DNA of 15,684 nucleotides from Candidatus Roizmanbacteria bacterium (GCA_027002315.1 JALWZV010000050.1:1-15684), one strand, 5' to 3'. Positions 5,910 through 13,815 are shown, numbered from the stretch's first letter. Translations and numbers: made by a program. The notes: generated from the sequence alone by a model not told the origin.

Positions 5910-6989
5910 ATGACTAAAAAAAAGTTGAAAATTGCTCAGTTAGTTCTTCCGTGGATAAAACTACCGCCATCCGGATACGCTGGTACCGAAAGAGTTGTTT
6001 ATAATCTTACCGAAGAGCTAGTTAAACACGGCCATCAAGTAACGCTTTTTTCTGTTGGGGAATCTAAAACCTCAGCCAAATTAACATTTGTTTTCAAAAA
6101 AGCCTTTGGCCTTCAACCTCAAGTTATGAAAACTATAAAATCTTCTTTCAAACCTTGGGTTCATGTGGCTAACTGTTTTGAGCAACAAGATCAGTTTGAC
6201 ATTATTCACTCCCATGCCCAGTTTTTAGCTCTTCCTTTTGCAACTATTGCTAAGACACCATCTGTTCATACCTTTCATCGCAGTTATAAATTCGCTAAAC
6301 AAGATGAAACAGATTTTGTTTTAAGATATGCAAAAAAATTGAATTTCGTTTCCATTAGTAATTCTCAACGAACGTTAGATTTAAATTTTGTTGCTACCGT
6401 GTACAATGGTATTGATATTAATAAATTCAAACCGGCCAAAAATCCAAAAAGAAACTATCTTTTTTGGGCAGGAAGAGTTACTGAAAAAAAAGGACCAAAA
6501 GAAGCAATAAGAATTGCTAAAGCTCTCGATTATCCTTTAGTCATCGCTGGTAAAATTACCGAACCGGAGTATTTTGAAAGATATATTAAAAAAGAAATTA
6601 GTACTTCTTTAATAAAGTTTGTTGGGGAGGTTCGTGAAAAAGAGATGATAGGGTATTTTCAACAAGCAAAATTAACCCTTTTCCCTATAAAATGGAATGA
6701 ACCATTCGGATTAATACCTGTAGAATCAATGGCCTGTGGTACGCCAGTTGTCGCTTATGCCAACGGTGGAGTAAAAGAAACGATTATTAACAAAAGGACG
6801 GGTTTTTTAATCAATGAAAAAGAAGGGATTGATAAACTAATAGAAAAAACAAAGGTTATCTTAAATATGACTCAAACTCAATATAATGCTTTCTGCAAAC
6901 AAGCAAGAGTACACGTTATAAATAACTTCAGTGTTAGCAAAATGACTAACGATTATGAAAAAATATATTACAAAATACTCGGATTATAA
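5910..6989 (+). CDS. Glycosyltransferase family 4 (GT-B), GTERV type
   Basis: The N-terminus has the segment PPSGYAGTERVVYNLTEEL (19-37), a signature of a common GT4 subgroup, then HGHQVTLFS. DIIHSHAQF (97-105) and VHTFHRSY (119-126) are acceptor-domain strands. The donor domain has WAGRVTEKKG (186-195) and the EX7E pair E264 and E272 in EPFGLIPVE, followed by ACGTPVVAYANGG. The 359 residues make a complete protein. A 48-bp gap with its own -10 box separates it from the GT2 gene, so it may be transcribed independently while working on the same glycan. It converges on the envelope operon across 109 bp in which I see no terminator hairpin. Confidence 0.9.
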   Translation: MTKKKLKIAQLVLPWIKLPPSGYAGTERVVYNLTEELVKHGHQVTLFSVGESKTSAKLTFVFKKAFGLQPQVMKTIKSSFKPWVHVANCFEQQDQFDIIHSHAQFLALPFATIAKTPSVHTFHRSYKFAKQDETDFVLRYAKKLNFVSISNSQRTLDLNFVATVYNGIDINKFKPAKNPKRNYLFWAGRVTEKKGPKEAIRIAKALDYPLVIAGKITEPEYFERYIKKEISTSLIKFVGEVREKEMIGYFQQAKLTLFPIKWNEPFGLIPVESMACGTPVVAYANGGVKETIINKRTGFLINEKEGIDKLIEKTKVILNMTQTQYNAFCKQARVHVINNFSVSKMTNDYEKIYYKILGL

Positions 6990-7098
6990 AGAGAACTTTG
7001 CACCTGTGCTAAAATGAAGAAACAAATCTTTACTTGATAAAAAAATAATTGATAAATAATACATTCACGTAATTAAAAACTTATCAAATAACAATTAA

Positions 7099-8316
7099 TT
7101 ACCACCAATCTTTTCTAGATCTAGGATCCATAAATGAACCTGTATCTCGAATTGTCACCTGTACCATGTTGCTATTTGCAACCCCTACAACTTCTTTACC
7201 TTTTAAAGCTGGTAAATAATGACGACCCTCAGAATTTAATCTGTTATACAAACTCAATAAATTAGCGTCAACGCAAAAATGTAAAATATGAACTGTGTAC
7301 CCAGTTACCACATTATCTTCACGTGTGTATTTTAAGGTGATACTATCATTATCAGCATAAAGAACCATCACTTGATATCCTTGCCCTATATCATAACCAG
7401 ATCTAGGAACACGTATCTCCGTATAAGCATTAGTTTCCAGACCAATGAGTGTTACTGGATAAGGACTGGTTAATAAATCTCCTCGCGTATTCGTGGACCA
7501 GTTCCAGTCATAGACTTGATAAGTATGAGTAATTCGAGGAAAAGCTGATCCCGCGACTAAAGTTGTAAATTTTGGAGGAACTTCATTAGGATCAACAGGA
7601 CCACTGTAATCGACTAACTCTAGTCTTTCGTTATTCTCTTTAAAACCTCGAATTTTTATATTTAGATCAGGATGACTTTCTGCTGGTCTATCTGTAGGAT
7701 TAGACAAAACCGATATGGAGTTGTAATTTCTACCAGAACTTTGAGGACAGGTTATGGGAGCTTGAGTTGGCTGCGTTGTTGGAGTTGGTGTTGAGGTGTT
7801 GGTTGGAATTGGTGGGGATGTTGATTGTGTTGTTAAAGGTGTACTTGTTGGTGTTTGATAAGAGGTGGGGTATGTTTGGGGTTGTGTTACTGTCGGTCTA
7901 AATGAAGGATAAGTTGTAATCATAGGAGAAGATGTTGGTTGTTGATGTGGAGAGGTTGGAAAACGAGATGGTGGTTGAATAGAAACATAGTTGTTGTTTG
8001 ATGAAGAAGAGCTTGGTGGAGTTGAACCTCGTCTTGGAAAAAAAGTGTGTACAGTAAAAACACGAGTAAGTACCACTCTTTTTTTAAAGATGTTTTTAAC
8101 ACCACTTGCAAAGTTATGCCCTATTTGCTTTACTCTTCGAGAAGATTTGCTAAAAAAACTATAGTCTACCTTAGGAGAGTTTCTTGTAAATATATATTTA
8201 CTTAACACCACTGTTACGGCTAAAGATGCAAATATCGAAATAAATACTCTACCCAAAAGAAAATTTTTATATAAAATGTTCTCTTTTAACTTTTTAAATT
8301 TTGTGTGCATGTTCAT
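7099..8316 (-). CDS. Membrane-anchored Pro/Thr-rich protein with conserved C-terminal domain
   Basis: A basic N-terminus (KFKKLKEN) is followed by one membrane span at about 20-42 and a basic stretch (58-95). A low-complexity Ser/Pro/Thr linker runs from about 98 to 188, and a globular domain from about 189 to 405 begins CPQSSGRNYNSISVL and ends DTGSFMDPRSRKDWW. I recall this C-terminal domain from Microgenomates-type proteins, always in membrane-anchored form; no database check was possible. Its last 40 residues follow the order of an M23/LytM beta fold (LPALKGKEVVGVA, then VQVTIRDTGSFMDP) but lack the HxH and HxxxD zinc ligands, so enzyme activity is doubtful. The linker suggests it crosses or contacts the wall. 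Its ATG overlaps the phosphorylase stop as ATGA, so it is translationally coupled as the last gene of the operon. Confidence 0.85.
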   Translation of the reverse strand: MNMHTKFKKLKENILYKNFLLGRVFISIFASLAVTVVLSKYIFTRNSPKVDYSFFSKSSRRVKQIGHNFASGVKNIFKKRVVLTRVFTVHTFFPRRGSTPPSSSSSNNNYVSIQPPSRFPTSPHQQPTSSPMITTYPSFRPTVTQPQTYPTSYQTPTSTPLTTQSTSPPIPTNTSTPTPTTQPTQAPITCPQSSGRNYNSISVLSNPTDRPAESHPDLNIKIRGFKENNERLELVDYSGPVDPNEVPPKFTTLVAGSAFPRITHTYQVYDWNWSTNTRGDLLTSPYPVTLIGLETNAYTEIRVPRSGYDIGQGYQVMVLYADNDSITLKYTREDNVVTGYTVHILHFCVDANLLSLYNRLNSEGRHYLPALKGKEVVGVANSNMVQVTIRDTGSFMDPRSRKDWW

Positions 8317-9899
8317 CTTTTGCTCAATATATGTAAAACTTCATTAAAAACCTTGTGTTCGTGTGAAGATGTTGTGTCAATCTTCCTCATCATGTCGTCA
8401 ACATCAAATCTCTCTCTGTTAACCGTCCTGTTTTCATCTATCTCATTACCTGTTAAGTGTTGTTCCACTCCTAGTAACCCATTAATATAAATATTTGTCA
8501 CTCCAGGAACTTTAAGACCAGCGCTTAGTATATCGATGTAATGCTTAAACGAATCTCCCGTCACCGTTGCATCTTTAACTAAACTCCACGGTGTTGAACA
8601 AACCTCAGATATATATCTCTCTCCTCCAGGACGCATAGCCCAGTTGGTTAGAACCCCCTTCTCCTTCAAAAAGTTAGCGAACTTATCGATCTCCGATGAT
8701 GAAAGGATTCCATGCAATGTCTTAAGCTCCAATCCATCATGGCTTCCAAAAATTGTGGTTACTTGTTTATTCCCTAAAACTTTAATCTTGTCTATCCAGG
8801 TTGTAAAGTAAGAAAAATCTTGTTTATACAAAGAATATAAATATAAAGGGAAGAATGCGTACTGAAAAACATAATCTGCAACACCTTGTTTAACAAAACT
8901 CGACATCTTTTCAATAGATGTTTTTGCCTCTATTACCAATTTTGTATCAGGAGCAACATCATTTAAAACTATACGTAATATTCTGATAATATCATAGACC
9001 TGCGGTAAATATGCACAGTTTGTCCCTAACTCTTTCCAGATCATAGCAGCTGCATCAAGGCGAATATATGTTATTCCTTGAGAAACATAAAACAACAGTA
9101 CCTTAATTATCTCTAACAAAACATTTGGGTTTTTATAATTTAGATCTACCTGTCTTGTCATTCTGATTTTATCTTTGGAGGGGCGCGAAAATGTTGTCCA
9201 CACCCAACCCTTCCCTAGAACTTTAGCTCCTGAAGGAAGGCTTTCACCAAGCACAGCAAAAAGATTGTTCCCATACTCATAACATATATAAGGAGTTAGA
9301 ACTGGAGTGCTCCGAGGACGGTTAATCTTACTTAACTCTGTATCACTAGGCTTGTTATCATCAGAAAACGCTATTACAAAATCTTTGTATGCTGCATAGT
9401 TGTTATACCTACTATCACTTTTATCAAGATGACGCTCTATTAATGCTCCTTGAACATAGCTACTATTAGCAGACACGTGATTTAAAACTAATCCTGTCAT
9501 TAATTTAAAATTCTGTCCTAGAGCAGCAATGTCAGACCAATCTCCATACTCAATATCCACTTTATAATAATCTAAAATAGAAAATCCTCTATCTGTGTCC
9601 CAAGGGTAGAAAGGTAAAATATGCAAAATACTAAAATATCTATGTAGCTCATATCTCTGTAAGAATTGATTTAATAGTTGTAAAGTAGGGACTAGCTTTT
9701 TACCACCATCCCCTACAAATGTGTCAGGATACACACTCAGTGCCACTTCCTTACTCACTTCTATATCTCTTGGTCTTGTTTGTTGAAAGTATGAGTATTT
9801 ACTTATTATCTTAGACAATTTGTCGATTACTTTCTGAACATCATAGTCAGGATAAAGACGATTGAATATCGTCGTGAGTTTATTTCTGTCCATTTTCAT
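8313..9899 (-). CDS. GH13_18-type sugar phosphorylase (sucrose/glucosylglycerate phosphorylase-like)
   Basis: This is an alpha-amylase superfamily enzyme that most likely splits a glucoside with phosphate to give glucose 1-phosphate, saving ATP in a fermenting cell. GGKKLVPTL (65-73), ILPFYPWDTDRGFSILDY (94-111), GDWSDIAALG and LNHVSANS (139-146) are family motifs. The catalytic set is D282 in IRLDAAAMIWKELGT, E324 in LVIEAKTS and D388 in FGSHDG. The WKELGT segment resembles glucosylglycerate phosphorylases more than classic sucrose phosphorylases, but substrate assignment is inference. A short charged insert (about 239-249) interrupts the usual TFS-QVDLNYKNP junction. There is no signal peptide, so the protein is cytosolic although both coupled neighbours are membrane-anchored. 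ATGA overlaps at both ends tie it to them. Confidence 0.88.
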   Translation of the reverse strand: MKMDRNKLTTIFNRLYPDYDVQKVIDKLSKIISKYSYFQQTRPRDIEVSKEVALSVYPDTFVGDGGKKLVPTLQLLNQFLQRYELHRYFSILHILPFYPWDTDRGFSILDYYKVDIEYGDWSDIAALGQNFKLMTGLVLNHVSANSSYVQGALIERHLDKSDSRYNNYAAYKDFVIAFSDDNKPSDTELSKINRPRSTPVLTPYICYEYGNNLFAVLGESLPSGAKVLGKGWVWTTFSRPSKDKIRMTRQVDLNYKNPNVLLEIIKVLLFYVSQGITYIRLDAAAMIWKELGTNCAYLPQVYDIIRILRIVLNDVAPDTKLVIEAKTSIEKMSSFVKQGVADYVFQYAFFPLYLYSLYKQDFSYFTTWIDKIKVLGNKQVTTIFGSHDGLELKTLHGILSSSEIDKFANFLKEKGVLTNWAMRPGGERYISEVCSTPWSLVKDATVTGDSFKHYIDILSAGLKVPGVTNIYINGLLGVEQHLTGNEIDENRTVNRERFDVDDMMRKIDTTSSHEHKVFNEVLHILSKR

Positions 9900-10309
9900 T
9901 TAAAACTTAAGTGCGCTTTCTGAGGAAGAGTTTTTCCTCCAACCTCAACAGTTAAATAGTACTCTCCTGGAACAATAGATGAAATATCAAAAACTGCTTT
10001 GCCAAAATTATCAGTCTGAGGTAACACCGACTCTACGGCTAGATGAGTCGTGTTGTTAATAAAAACTTTTTTATTAGGAACACCCAATCCTTGATTATTT
10101 AAAACAAAGATTGTTAAACGTATCCTCTCTTTTCCATTGGCTCTTGCTTGTAGTGGTGACACAAAAAGATATGAGTTATCTACAGAGATACTCTCAACGC
10201 TAGTATTGGCCCTGGTCTTAATAAAACCTATCTTGTAAAACCAAAAGAAAGAAGCTGTTAATAAAGATATAACTATAAACCCAGATATCAATAGAAAAGC
10301 TTTGCGCAT
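9896..10309 (-). CDS. Membrane-anchored protein with Ig-like (Big_1-type) domain
   Basis: Residues 5-27 form one hydrophobic span (LLISGFIVISLLTASFFWF), so the rest probably faces outward. Residues 47-137 look like a single bacterial Ig-like domain: LFVSPLQARANGKERIRLTIFVLNNQGLGVPNKKVFI, then TDNFGKAVFDISS and GEYYLTVEV. This is the order found in invasin/intimin-type Big_1 repeats (ANGKD...VTVxDxxGxPVxxxxV...TDxxGxA...GxYTVTA). It is a bare single repeat of 137 residues with no sorting signal. The stop overlaps the phosphorylase start as ATGA (9896-9899), and it begins 14 bp after the upstream gene. A role as a cell-surface spacer or adhesin is inferred. Confidence 0.8.
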   Translation of the reverse strand: MRKAFLLISGFIVISLLTASFFWFYKIGFIKTRANTSVESISVDNSYLFVSPLQARANGKERIRLTIFVLNNQGLGVPNKKVFINNTTHLAVESVLPQTDNFGKAVFDISSIVPGEYYLTVEVGGKTLPQKAHLSFK

Positions 10310-10323
10310 ATACTAAAAGTATA

Positions 10324-10686
10324 TCACAAGTTATTGAGGTCTGATTCTATGGAATCAAGGTCTTTATCTATATTTTGAATATCTGTGGAGTTTAGGTCTT
10401 TCTCCAAACTGTCCAGCGTTACTTTTTTTGACTCTTTAGTAACAGTAACACTTACAGTTTTAGTGGGAGTTAAGGTATTTGTTATTCGCGTTCCTATTTT
10501 TAAGGGGTTATTAGAGTTTCCTTTTTGAAAAAAGTACATATAAGCAAAAAATATCAATCCAATTCCTATCACTATCATTATTACAATAGCTATTAATCTC
10601 CACATGTTTTGAGTGCTATTATCTGTAATATTATTGCTAGCATTCTCTGGTTGATATTGAGTTTCAGTAGAAACGCTATTATTCAT
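10324..10686 (-). CDS. Small single-span membrane protein with acidic helical tail
   Basis: A polar Asn/Ser/Thr-rich N-terminus (1-28) is followed by one strong membrane span (about 30-53, LIAIVIMIVIGIGLIFFAYMYFF), a short basic exit and a Thr-rich linker. The C-terminal repeat-like acidic segment is LDSLEKDLNSTDIQNIDKDL (91-110), then DSIESDLNNL. I recall similar TDIQNIDKDL tails in CPR proteins next to secreted coiled-coil proteins, which is the arrangement here; this is memory, not a search. It starts 2 bp after the upstream stop. The tail could pair with the neighbour's coiled coil; that is inference. Confidence 0.8.
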   Translation of the reverse strand: MNNSVSTETQYQPENASNNITDNSTQNMWRLIAIVIMIVIGIGLIFFAYMYFFQKGNSNNPLKIGTRITNTLTPTKTVSVTVTKESKKVTLDSLEKDLNSTDIQNIDKDLDSIESDLNNL

Positions 10687-10688
10687 AA

Positions 10689-11531
10689 TTATTTACTAAA
10701 ATTTAATCCTGATGGAACTGGCGAAACTATCTTTGTAATAAAAGGTGTGATTGGTGTAATTACACGAGAAATCTTAGGTGTTGGACTTAATAGACCCATA
10801 CTTTTAAGCTCCTCTATTAAAGCCAGAACATCATCCTTTAGTTGCAAAAGTTGAATCTTTAACTCCTTCAAATCCTCTCTCAACTGTTTGTACTCATCCA
10901 TCATCTCTTTTCGTAAAACTCGTAGATCAGCTACAGAATCAACCTGTGGAGTATAATCTTTATTTTTTTGTTCGGCGAGATGTGTTCTTATCACCGCTAT
11001 CTCTGCCCTTGCGTTTGCAATTCCTTCTTCTACTTGGGATGTGTCAGCTCCTGAACTCTTAAATTCTTTAGTTTTTTCTTCTACTTTGTCTAAAATTCTC
11101 TCTATTTTGTCAAGAATCTCCCCAATTCTTACCACCACTCTCTCATTGAAATTAGCCAGATTTTGATTAACTCTTTCTACTATTCTTTTCTTTCTTTCAT
11201 TTTTTATCTGTTCTATCCTGTTTTTAAACTCCTCTCTAATTTTTTGAGCCTCTTCCCTGCTAATTCTTGTAACAGATGGGGTTATTGTATTATTAAAGGT
11301 GGGAATCAAGGTTACTACCGGGACAGTTACTTTTGGGATCTTTAACGACTGGACAGTTTTTGTAACAATCACAGCTGGAGATACAGAAACAGTTACAGGA
11401 ACGCTTGTTGGTACAGAGGTAAGCATTCTCTGTCCCGCGACATTCTCCATACGAAAGGTAAAAGCGGACACATGGGAAGTAAGAGTGCATAAAATTACCG
11501 TTAAGATTGTGAACTTTATTATTCTTTTCAT
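10689..11531 (-). CDS. Secreted coiled-coil protein
   Basis: Residues 1-23 form a signal peptide (KRIIKFTILTVILC...SHVSA) with likely cleavage after VSA. Residues 38-92 are rich in Val, Thr, Pro and Ser, as in the neighbouring linkers. From about 90 to 245 the protein is a highly charged helix with heptad-like Leu/Ile/Val spacing (IGEILDKIERILDKVEEKTK; LREDLKELKIQLLQLKDDVL), so an extended coiled coil is expected. The tail (250-280) is again Thr/Pro-rich with no second membrane span. It is the first gene of the five-gene operon and is preceded by the strongest promoter in the window. It probably acts outside the membrane; the partner may be the next gene's product. Confidence 0.82.
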   Translation of the reverse strand: MKRIIKFTILTVILCTLTSHVSAFTFRMENVAGQRMLTSVPTSVPVTVSVSPAVIVTKTVQSLKIPKVTVPVVTLIPTFNNTITPSVTRISREEAQKIREEFKNRIEQIKNERKKRIVERVNQNLANFNERVVVRIGEILDKIERILDKVEEKTKEFKSSGADTSQVEEGIANARAEIAVIRTHLAEQKNKDYTPQVDSVADLRVLRKEMMDEYKQLREDLKELKIQLLQLKDDVLALIEELKSMGLLSPTPKISRVITPITPFITKIVSPVPSGLNFSK

Positions 11532-11538
11532 GTTGTAA

Positions 11539-11568
11539 ATGATAGCATAAAAAGTTGCTTCTTGTCAA
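11539..11568 (-). promoter_or_regulatory. Strong leaderless promoter of the envelope operon
   Basis: On the minus strand, TTGACA (11568-11563) is a perfect -35 box, the spacer is 18 nt, and the -10 is TATCAT (11544-11539) with an upstream TG that makes an extended form. The ATG at 11531 follows after 7 nt, which places the transcription start on the start codon. No Shine-Dalgarno sequence is available. It should drive all five genes down to 7099. Confidence 0.75.
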
Positions 11569-11605
11569 TATAACCAAATCATGATGTCTAGTATCTAGCA
11601 TTTTG

Positions 11606-11721
11606 TATATAGTACGCCATCGCAAGTTTTCTTGCACAGACAGAAAGTAGGGGTCGATCTTGTGTCGACCCATTAATCAACGAGGACAATTAATAGATTT
11701 TATATAGCACGTCATTGCGAG
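11606..11721 (+). repeat. Imperfect direct repeat around a REP-like hairpin
   Basis: Positions 11606-11626 and 11701-11721 match in 17 of 21 positions (TATATAG, ACG, CAT, GC and AG shared). The second copy is the flank and left end of the palindromic element that follows. Between them lies a perfect hairpin, GGGTCGA (11651-11657), loop TCTTGTG, TCGACCC (11665-11671). The flanking text also recurs in inverted form near 14260-14290, without the insert. The 95-bp offset looks like a duplication or the remains of an older element copy. Confidence 0.6.
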
Positions 11722-11889
11722 CCTGCCTACCGCAGGCAGGGAGTGAACGGAGTGAACGACGTGGCAATCTCCGACCATATGAGAATAAAATTAACCTTTG
11801 TCTTTAATTTTTCATAAGTTGTATTAAAAAGAACATAACGGCGGAGATCGCCACGCTCTCCCGACGAGTCGGGATCGCTCGCGATGACG
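11710..11889 (+). repeat. MITE-like palindromic element, full copy B (180 bp)
   Basis: Ends are CGTCATTGCGAG (11710-11721) and CTCGCGATGACG (11878-11889). The left arm holds CCTGCCT-ACCGC-AGGCAGG and the right arm holds a different palindrome, CCCGAC-GA-GTCGGG. The core (about 11769-11848) aligns with the reverse complement of copy A. It is noncoding. It lies between the envelope-operon promoter and a partial copy that begins 10 bp later. Confidence 0.8.
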
Positions 11890-11899
11890 TGAGAGAATA

Positions 11900-11977
11900 G
11901 TCATTGCGAGAAGTGAACAAAGAGAGCGACGTGGCAATCTCCGCCTACATGAGAACAAAACCAACCTTTGTTAGATT
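11900..11977 (+). repeat. MITE-like element, partial copy C (left arm and start of core)
   Basis: TCATTGCGAG (11901-11910), then GCGACGTGGCAATCTCCGCC and the core start GAGAACAAAACC and CCTTTGTT match the left half of copy B. The internal palindrome of the left arm is missing, and the right arm is absent. Similarity fades by about 11977, roughly 25 bp before the -10 box of the 96-residue gene. An open frame begins here at 11904, but it is only a read-through of the repeat. Confidence 0.7.
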
Positions 11978-12002
11978 TAACTCGATGAAATTAAATATTC
12001 GT

Positions 12003-12008
12003 TATAAT
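12003..12008 (+). promoter_or_regulatory. -10 box of a leaderless promoter
   Basis: A perfect TATAAT ends 6 nt before the ATG at 12015. This decides the start of the following gene in favour of 12015 over in-frame ATGs upstream in the repeat. No recognisable -35 box is present at 16-18 nt. Confidence 0.6.
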
Positions 12009-12014
12009 AGACCT

Positions 12015-12305
12015 ATGCAATCTGTCAGTGATGTTTTAAAGAAATTTGATCCTTTAAAAGATAAGTATATCTCAAGAGAGTATCAGTCCTTTGGAATATA
12101 TCTATCAAAAAAGCTTGGAGATGAAAGAAGAAAGGCTTTATACATAAAAATGTCACGTGATATTCCAAGATCTGTACTGGAAGAGGCACTGAGATTTGTA
12201 ATTGATGCTAAAGCAAGGAATAAAGCAGCTCTGTTTATGTGGAAGTTAAAAGAATTAGGTGTTTTTAAAAAAAAGAAAAAGACTAAAAAAATTAAACGCA
12301 ACTGA
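12015..12305 (+). CDS. Conserved CPR-type small basic protein, 96 residues
   Basis: No function is known to me. The sequence has the order YISREYQSFGIYLSKKLGD, then KALYIKMSRDIPRSVLEEAL, RFVIDAKARNKAALFMWKLK, and a very Lys-rich tail (KKKKKTKKIKRN). I recall similar short proteins, with YISREFQ and LYIKLAK-PR-LLE-AL segments, in many CPR genomes, where they are annotated as hypothetical. It is helical and soluble, and the basic tail could bind nucleic acid (inference). The ATG at 12015 is preferred because TATAAT sits 6 nt before it and because the longer frame from 11904 translates a repeat. It ends 1 bp from the convergent M32 carboxypeptidase. Confidence 0.8.
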   Translation: MQSVSDVLKKFDPLKDKYISREYQSFGIYLSKKLGDERRKALYIKMSRDIPRSVLEEALRFVIDAKARNKAALFMWKLKELGVFKKKKKTKKIKRN

Positions 12306-12306
12306 G

Positions 12307-13806
12307 CTATCCTAGATACTTTTTTTTCAAGTATTGCAACAAAGGTTTCGGTGAAAAATCACGTTTAAAAACCTTTTTTAGAACTTTCTTTGTTGTGTAA
12401 ACGCCACCGAATCTATGAATATTTTCTTTCAACCAACTCTTAACTTGATCAAGCTGATCTTGGGTTATTAAGGAATCAATTTTTCCAACTTGATACTCTA
12501 ACTCTTCCCTCCATACACCAGACAAGAATGTTCCCAAAGAGTATGTCGGAAAATAACCAAACGACCCCATACTCCAGTGAACATCCTGGAGTACTCCGTC
12601 AGAATTGGTTTTCGGGACTACTCCTAATAACTTTTTCATCTTTACTTTCCAAACCTCAGGTAAATCTCTTACATTAATCTTTCGATTAATTAAATTTCTT
12701 TCTATATCAAAGCGTAGTTTAATATGAAAATGATAGGTAATCTCGTCAGCGTCAACTCTGATCAGACCTGGCTGAACAGAGTTAAAGTAAAAATAAAGGT
12801 CTTGAACAGAAAGTTTTTCGAACTCTGAACCCAATCTCACAAAATCTTTATAAAAATGTTCTATAAACTTTATATTTTTCCCGATAAAATTCTCCCAAAA
12901 TCGTGACTGAGACTCTCCCATTCCCAAAGACTCCAAACTACAAGCAGGGGTATGTTTTAGCTTTTCATCACACTGCATATGATGTAAAGCATGTCCAAAC
13001 TCGTGAATAGTCGAGGAGATTGACTCTGCAAAGTTGTGATCATGATAACGAGTTGTTATTCTCGTGTCATCGTAACCTATATACTGAGTAAAAGGGTGAG
13101 CTGAGACATCAAGTCTCATACGATTAAAATCTGCCTGAAAAAATTTAAGTATTTCTTTGTTAACTTTTCTTAATTTGGACTCATCATAACTTAGTTGTTT
13201 TAAAGGATGTTCTCCATAAAATTTTGTTTTCTTTACTTTGCTTAAAATAACCTTAATCTCCGGAATTATACTGTCAAAGAATTTATCAACCTCTTTAGTT
13301 AGCCACCCTTCTTCATATAAATCTAACAACGCATCATAAGGCTCGTTTTTATAACCTAATCTTTCAGCCATCTCTATGTTATACTCGACTATTTTATTGA
13401 GGTAAGGTTCAAATAACTTAAAATTATCTTGTTTTCTCGCGTTCTGCCAAACAATCTGTGCTACATTGGTTAACTTTGTAAAGCTTTCTAAAAACGATGA
13501 GGGAAGTTTCTCGTAAAATCTTAGTGATCTTTTTAGATGATGGATAACCGCTTTTTCTACATCATTAAGGTTCTTCTCTTTCTCTGCCTTGTGAACTAAA
13601 GCGACAAATTCTTTGTCCGTTAGCATTTTTTGAGAAAGAGTTCCTACTTTAGCTAAAACTAATCCGCGCTCTTCGGCGGCTTTTACAGGCATATATGTAT
13701 GCAAATCCCAACCAGCTAAAGAAGATAAATATCCCAATGACCAAATATCTAAGTATTTCTTAAGTATTTGTTTAATTACCTTATTCTTAAAAACAAACTT
13801 ACTCAT
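12307..13806 (-). CDS. M32 family metallocarboxypeptidase (Taq carboxypeptidase-like)
   Basis: This zinc enzyme removes C-terminal amino acids from peptides in the cytosol, probably feeding amino-acid salvage. All M32 hallmarks are present: HPF (237-239), D247-TRITT (DxRITT), the zinc site HEFGH (268-272) with E269 as catalytic base and E298 in MGESQSRFWEN as third ligand, IRVDADEITY (349-358), and the GVLQDVHWSMGSFGYFPTY block (404-422). At 499 residues it has the full family length. The N-terminal WDLHTYMP (33-40) is also typical. The start at 13806 is supported by a TATAAT 9 nt upstream. It converges on the 96-residue gene with a 1-bp gap. Confidence 0.95.
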   Translation of the reverse strand: MSKFVFKNKVIKQILKKYLDIWSLGYLSSLAGWDLHTYMPVKAAEERGLVLAKVGTLSQKMLTDKEFVALVHKAEKEKNLNDVEKAVIHHLKRSLRFYEKLPSSFLESFTKLTNVAQIVWQNARKQDNFKLFEPYLNKIVEYNIEMAERLGYKNEPYDALLDLYEEGWLTKEVDKFFDSIIPEIKVILSKVKKTKFYGEHPLKQLSYDESKLRKVNKEILKFFQADFNRMRLDVSAHPFTQYIGYDDTRITTRYHDHNFAESISSTIHEFGHALHHMQCDEKLKHTPACSLESLGMGESQSRFWENFIGKNIKFIEHFYKDFVRLGSEFEKLSVQDLYFYFNSVQPGLIRVDADEITYHFHIKLRFDIERNLINRKINVRDLPEVWKVKMKKLLGVVPKTNSDGVLQDVHWSMGSFGYFPTYSLGTFLSGVWREELEYQVGKIDSLITQDQLDQVKSWLKENIHRFGGVYTTKKVLKKVFKRDFSPKPLLQYLKKKYLG

Positions 13807-13815
13807 ATGGGTTAA

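Noticed and set aside
7014..7037. Seven-codon frame after TGCTAAAAT between the convergent genes
   Set aside because: The -10-like box overlaps the ATG, and a 7-residue peptide cannot be supported from sequence alone.
8313..9899. Possible recoding of TGA (code 25 lineages)
   Set aside because: TGA ends several complete proteins here, including in ATGA overlaps, and conserved domains need no TGA read-through.
11293..11673. 126-residue minus-strand frame overlapping the operon promoter
   Set aside because: It overlaps the secreted coiled-coil gene in another frame, shows no motif, and includes the promoter and a REP-like hairpin.
11904..12014. N-terminal extension of the 96-residue protein
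   Set aside because: It translates repeat copy C, and a perfect TATAAT lies 6 nt before the internal ATG at 12015.
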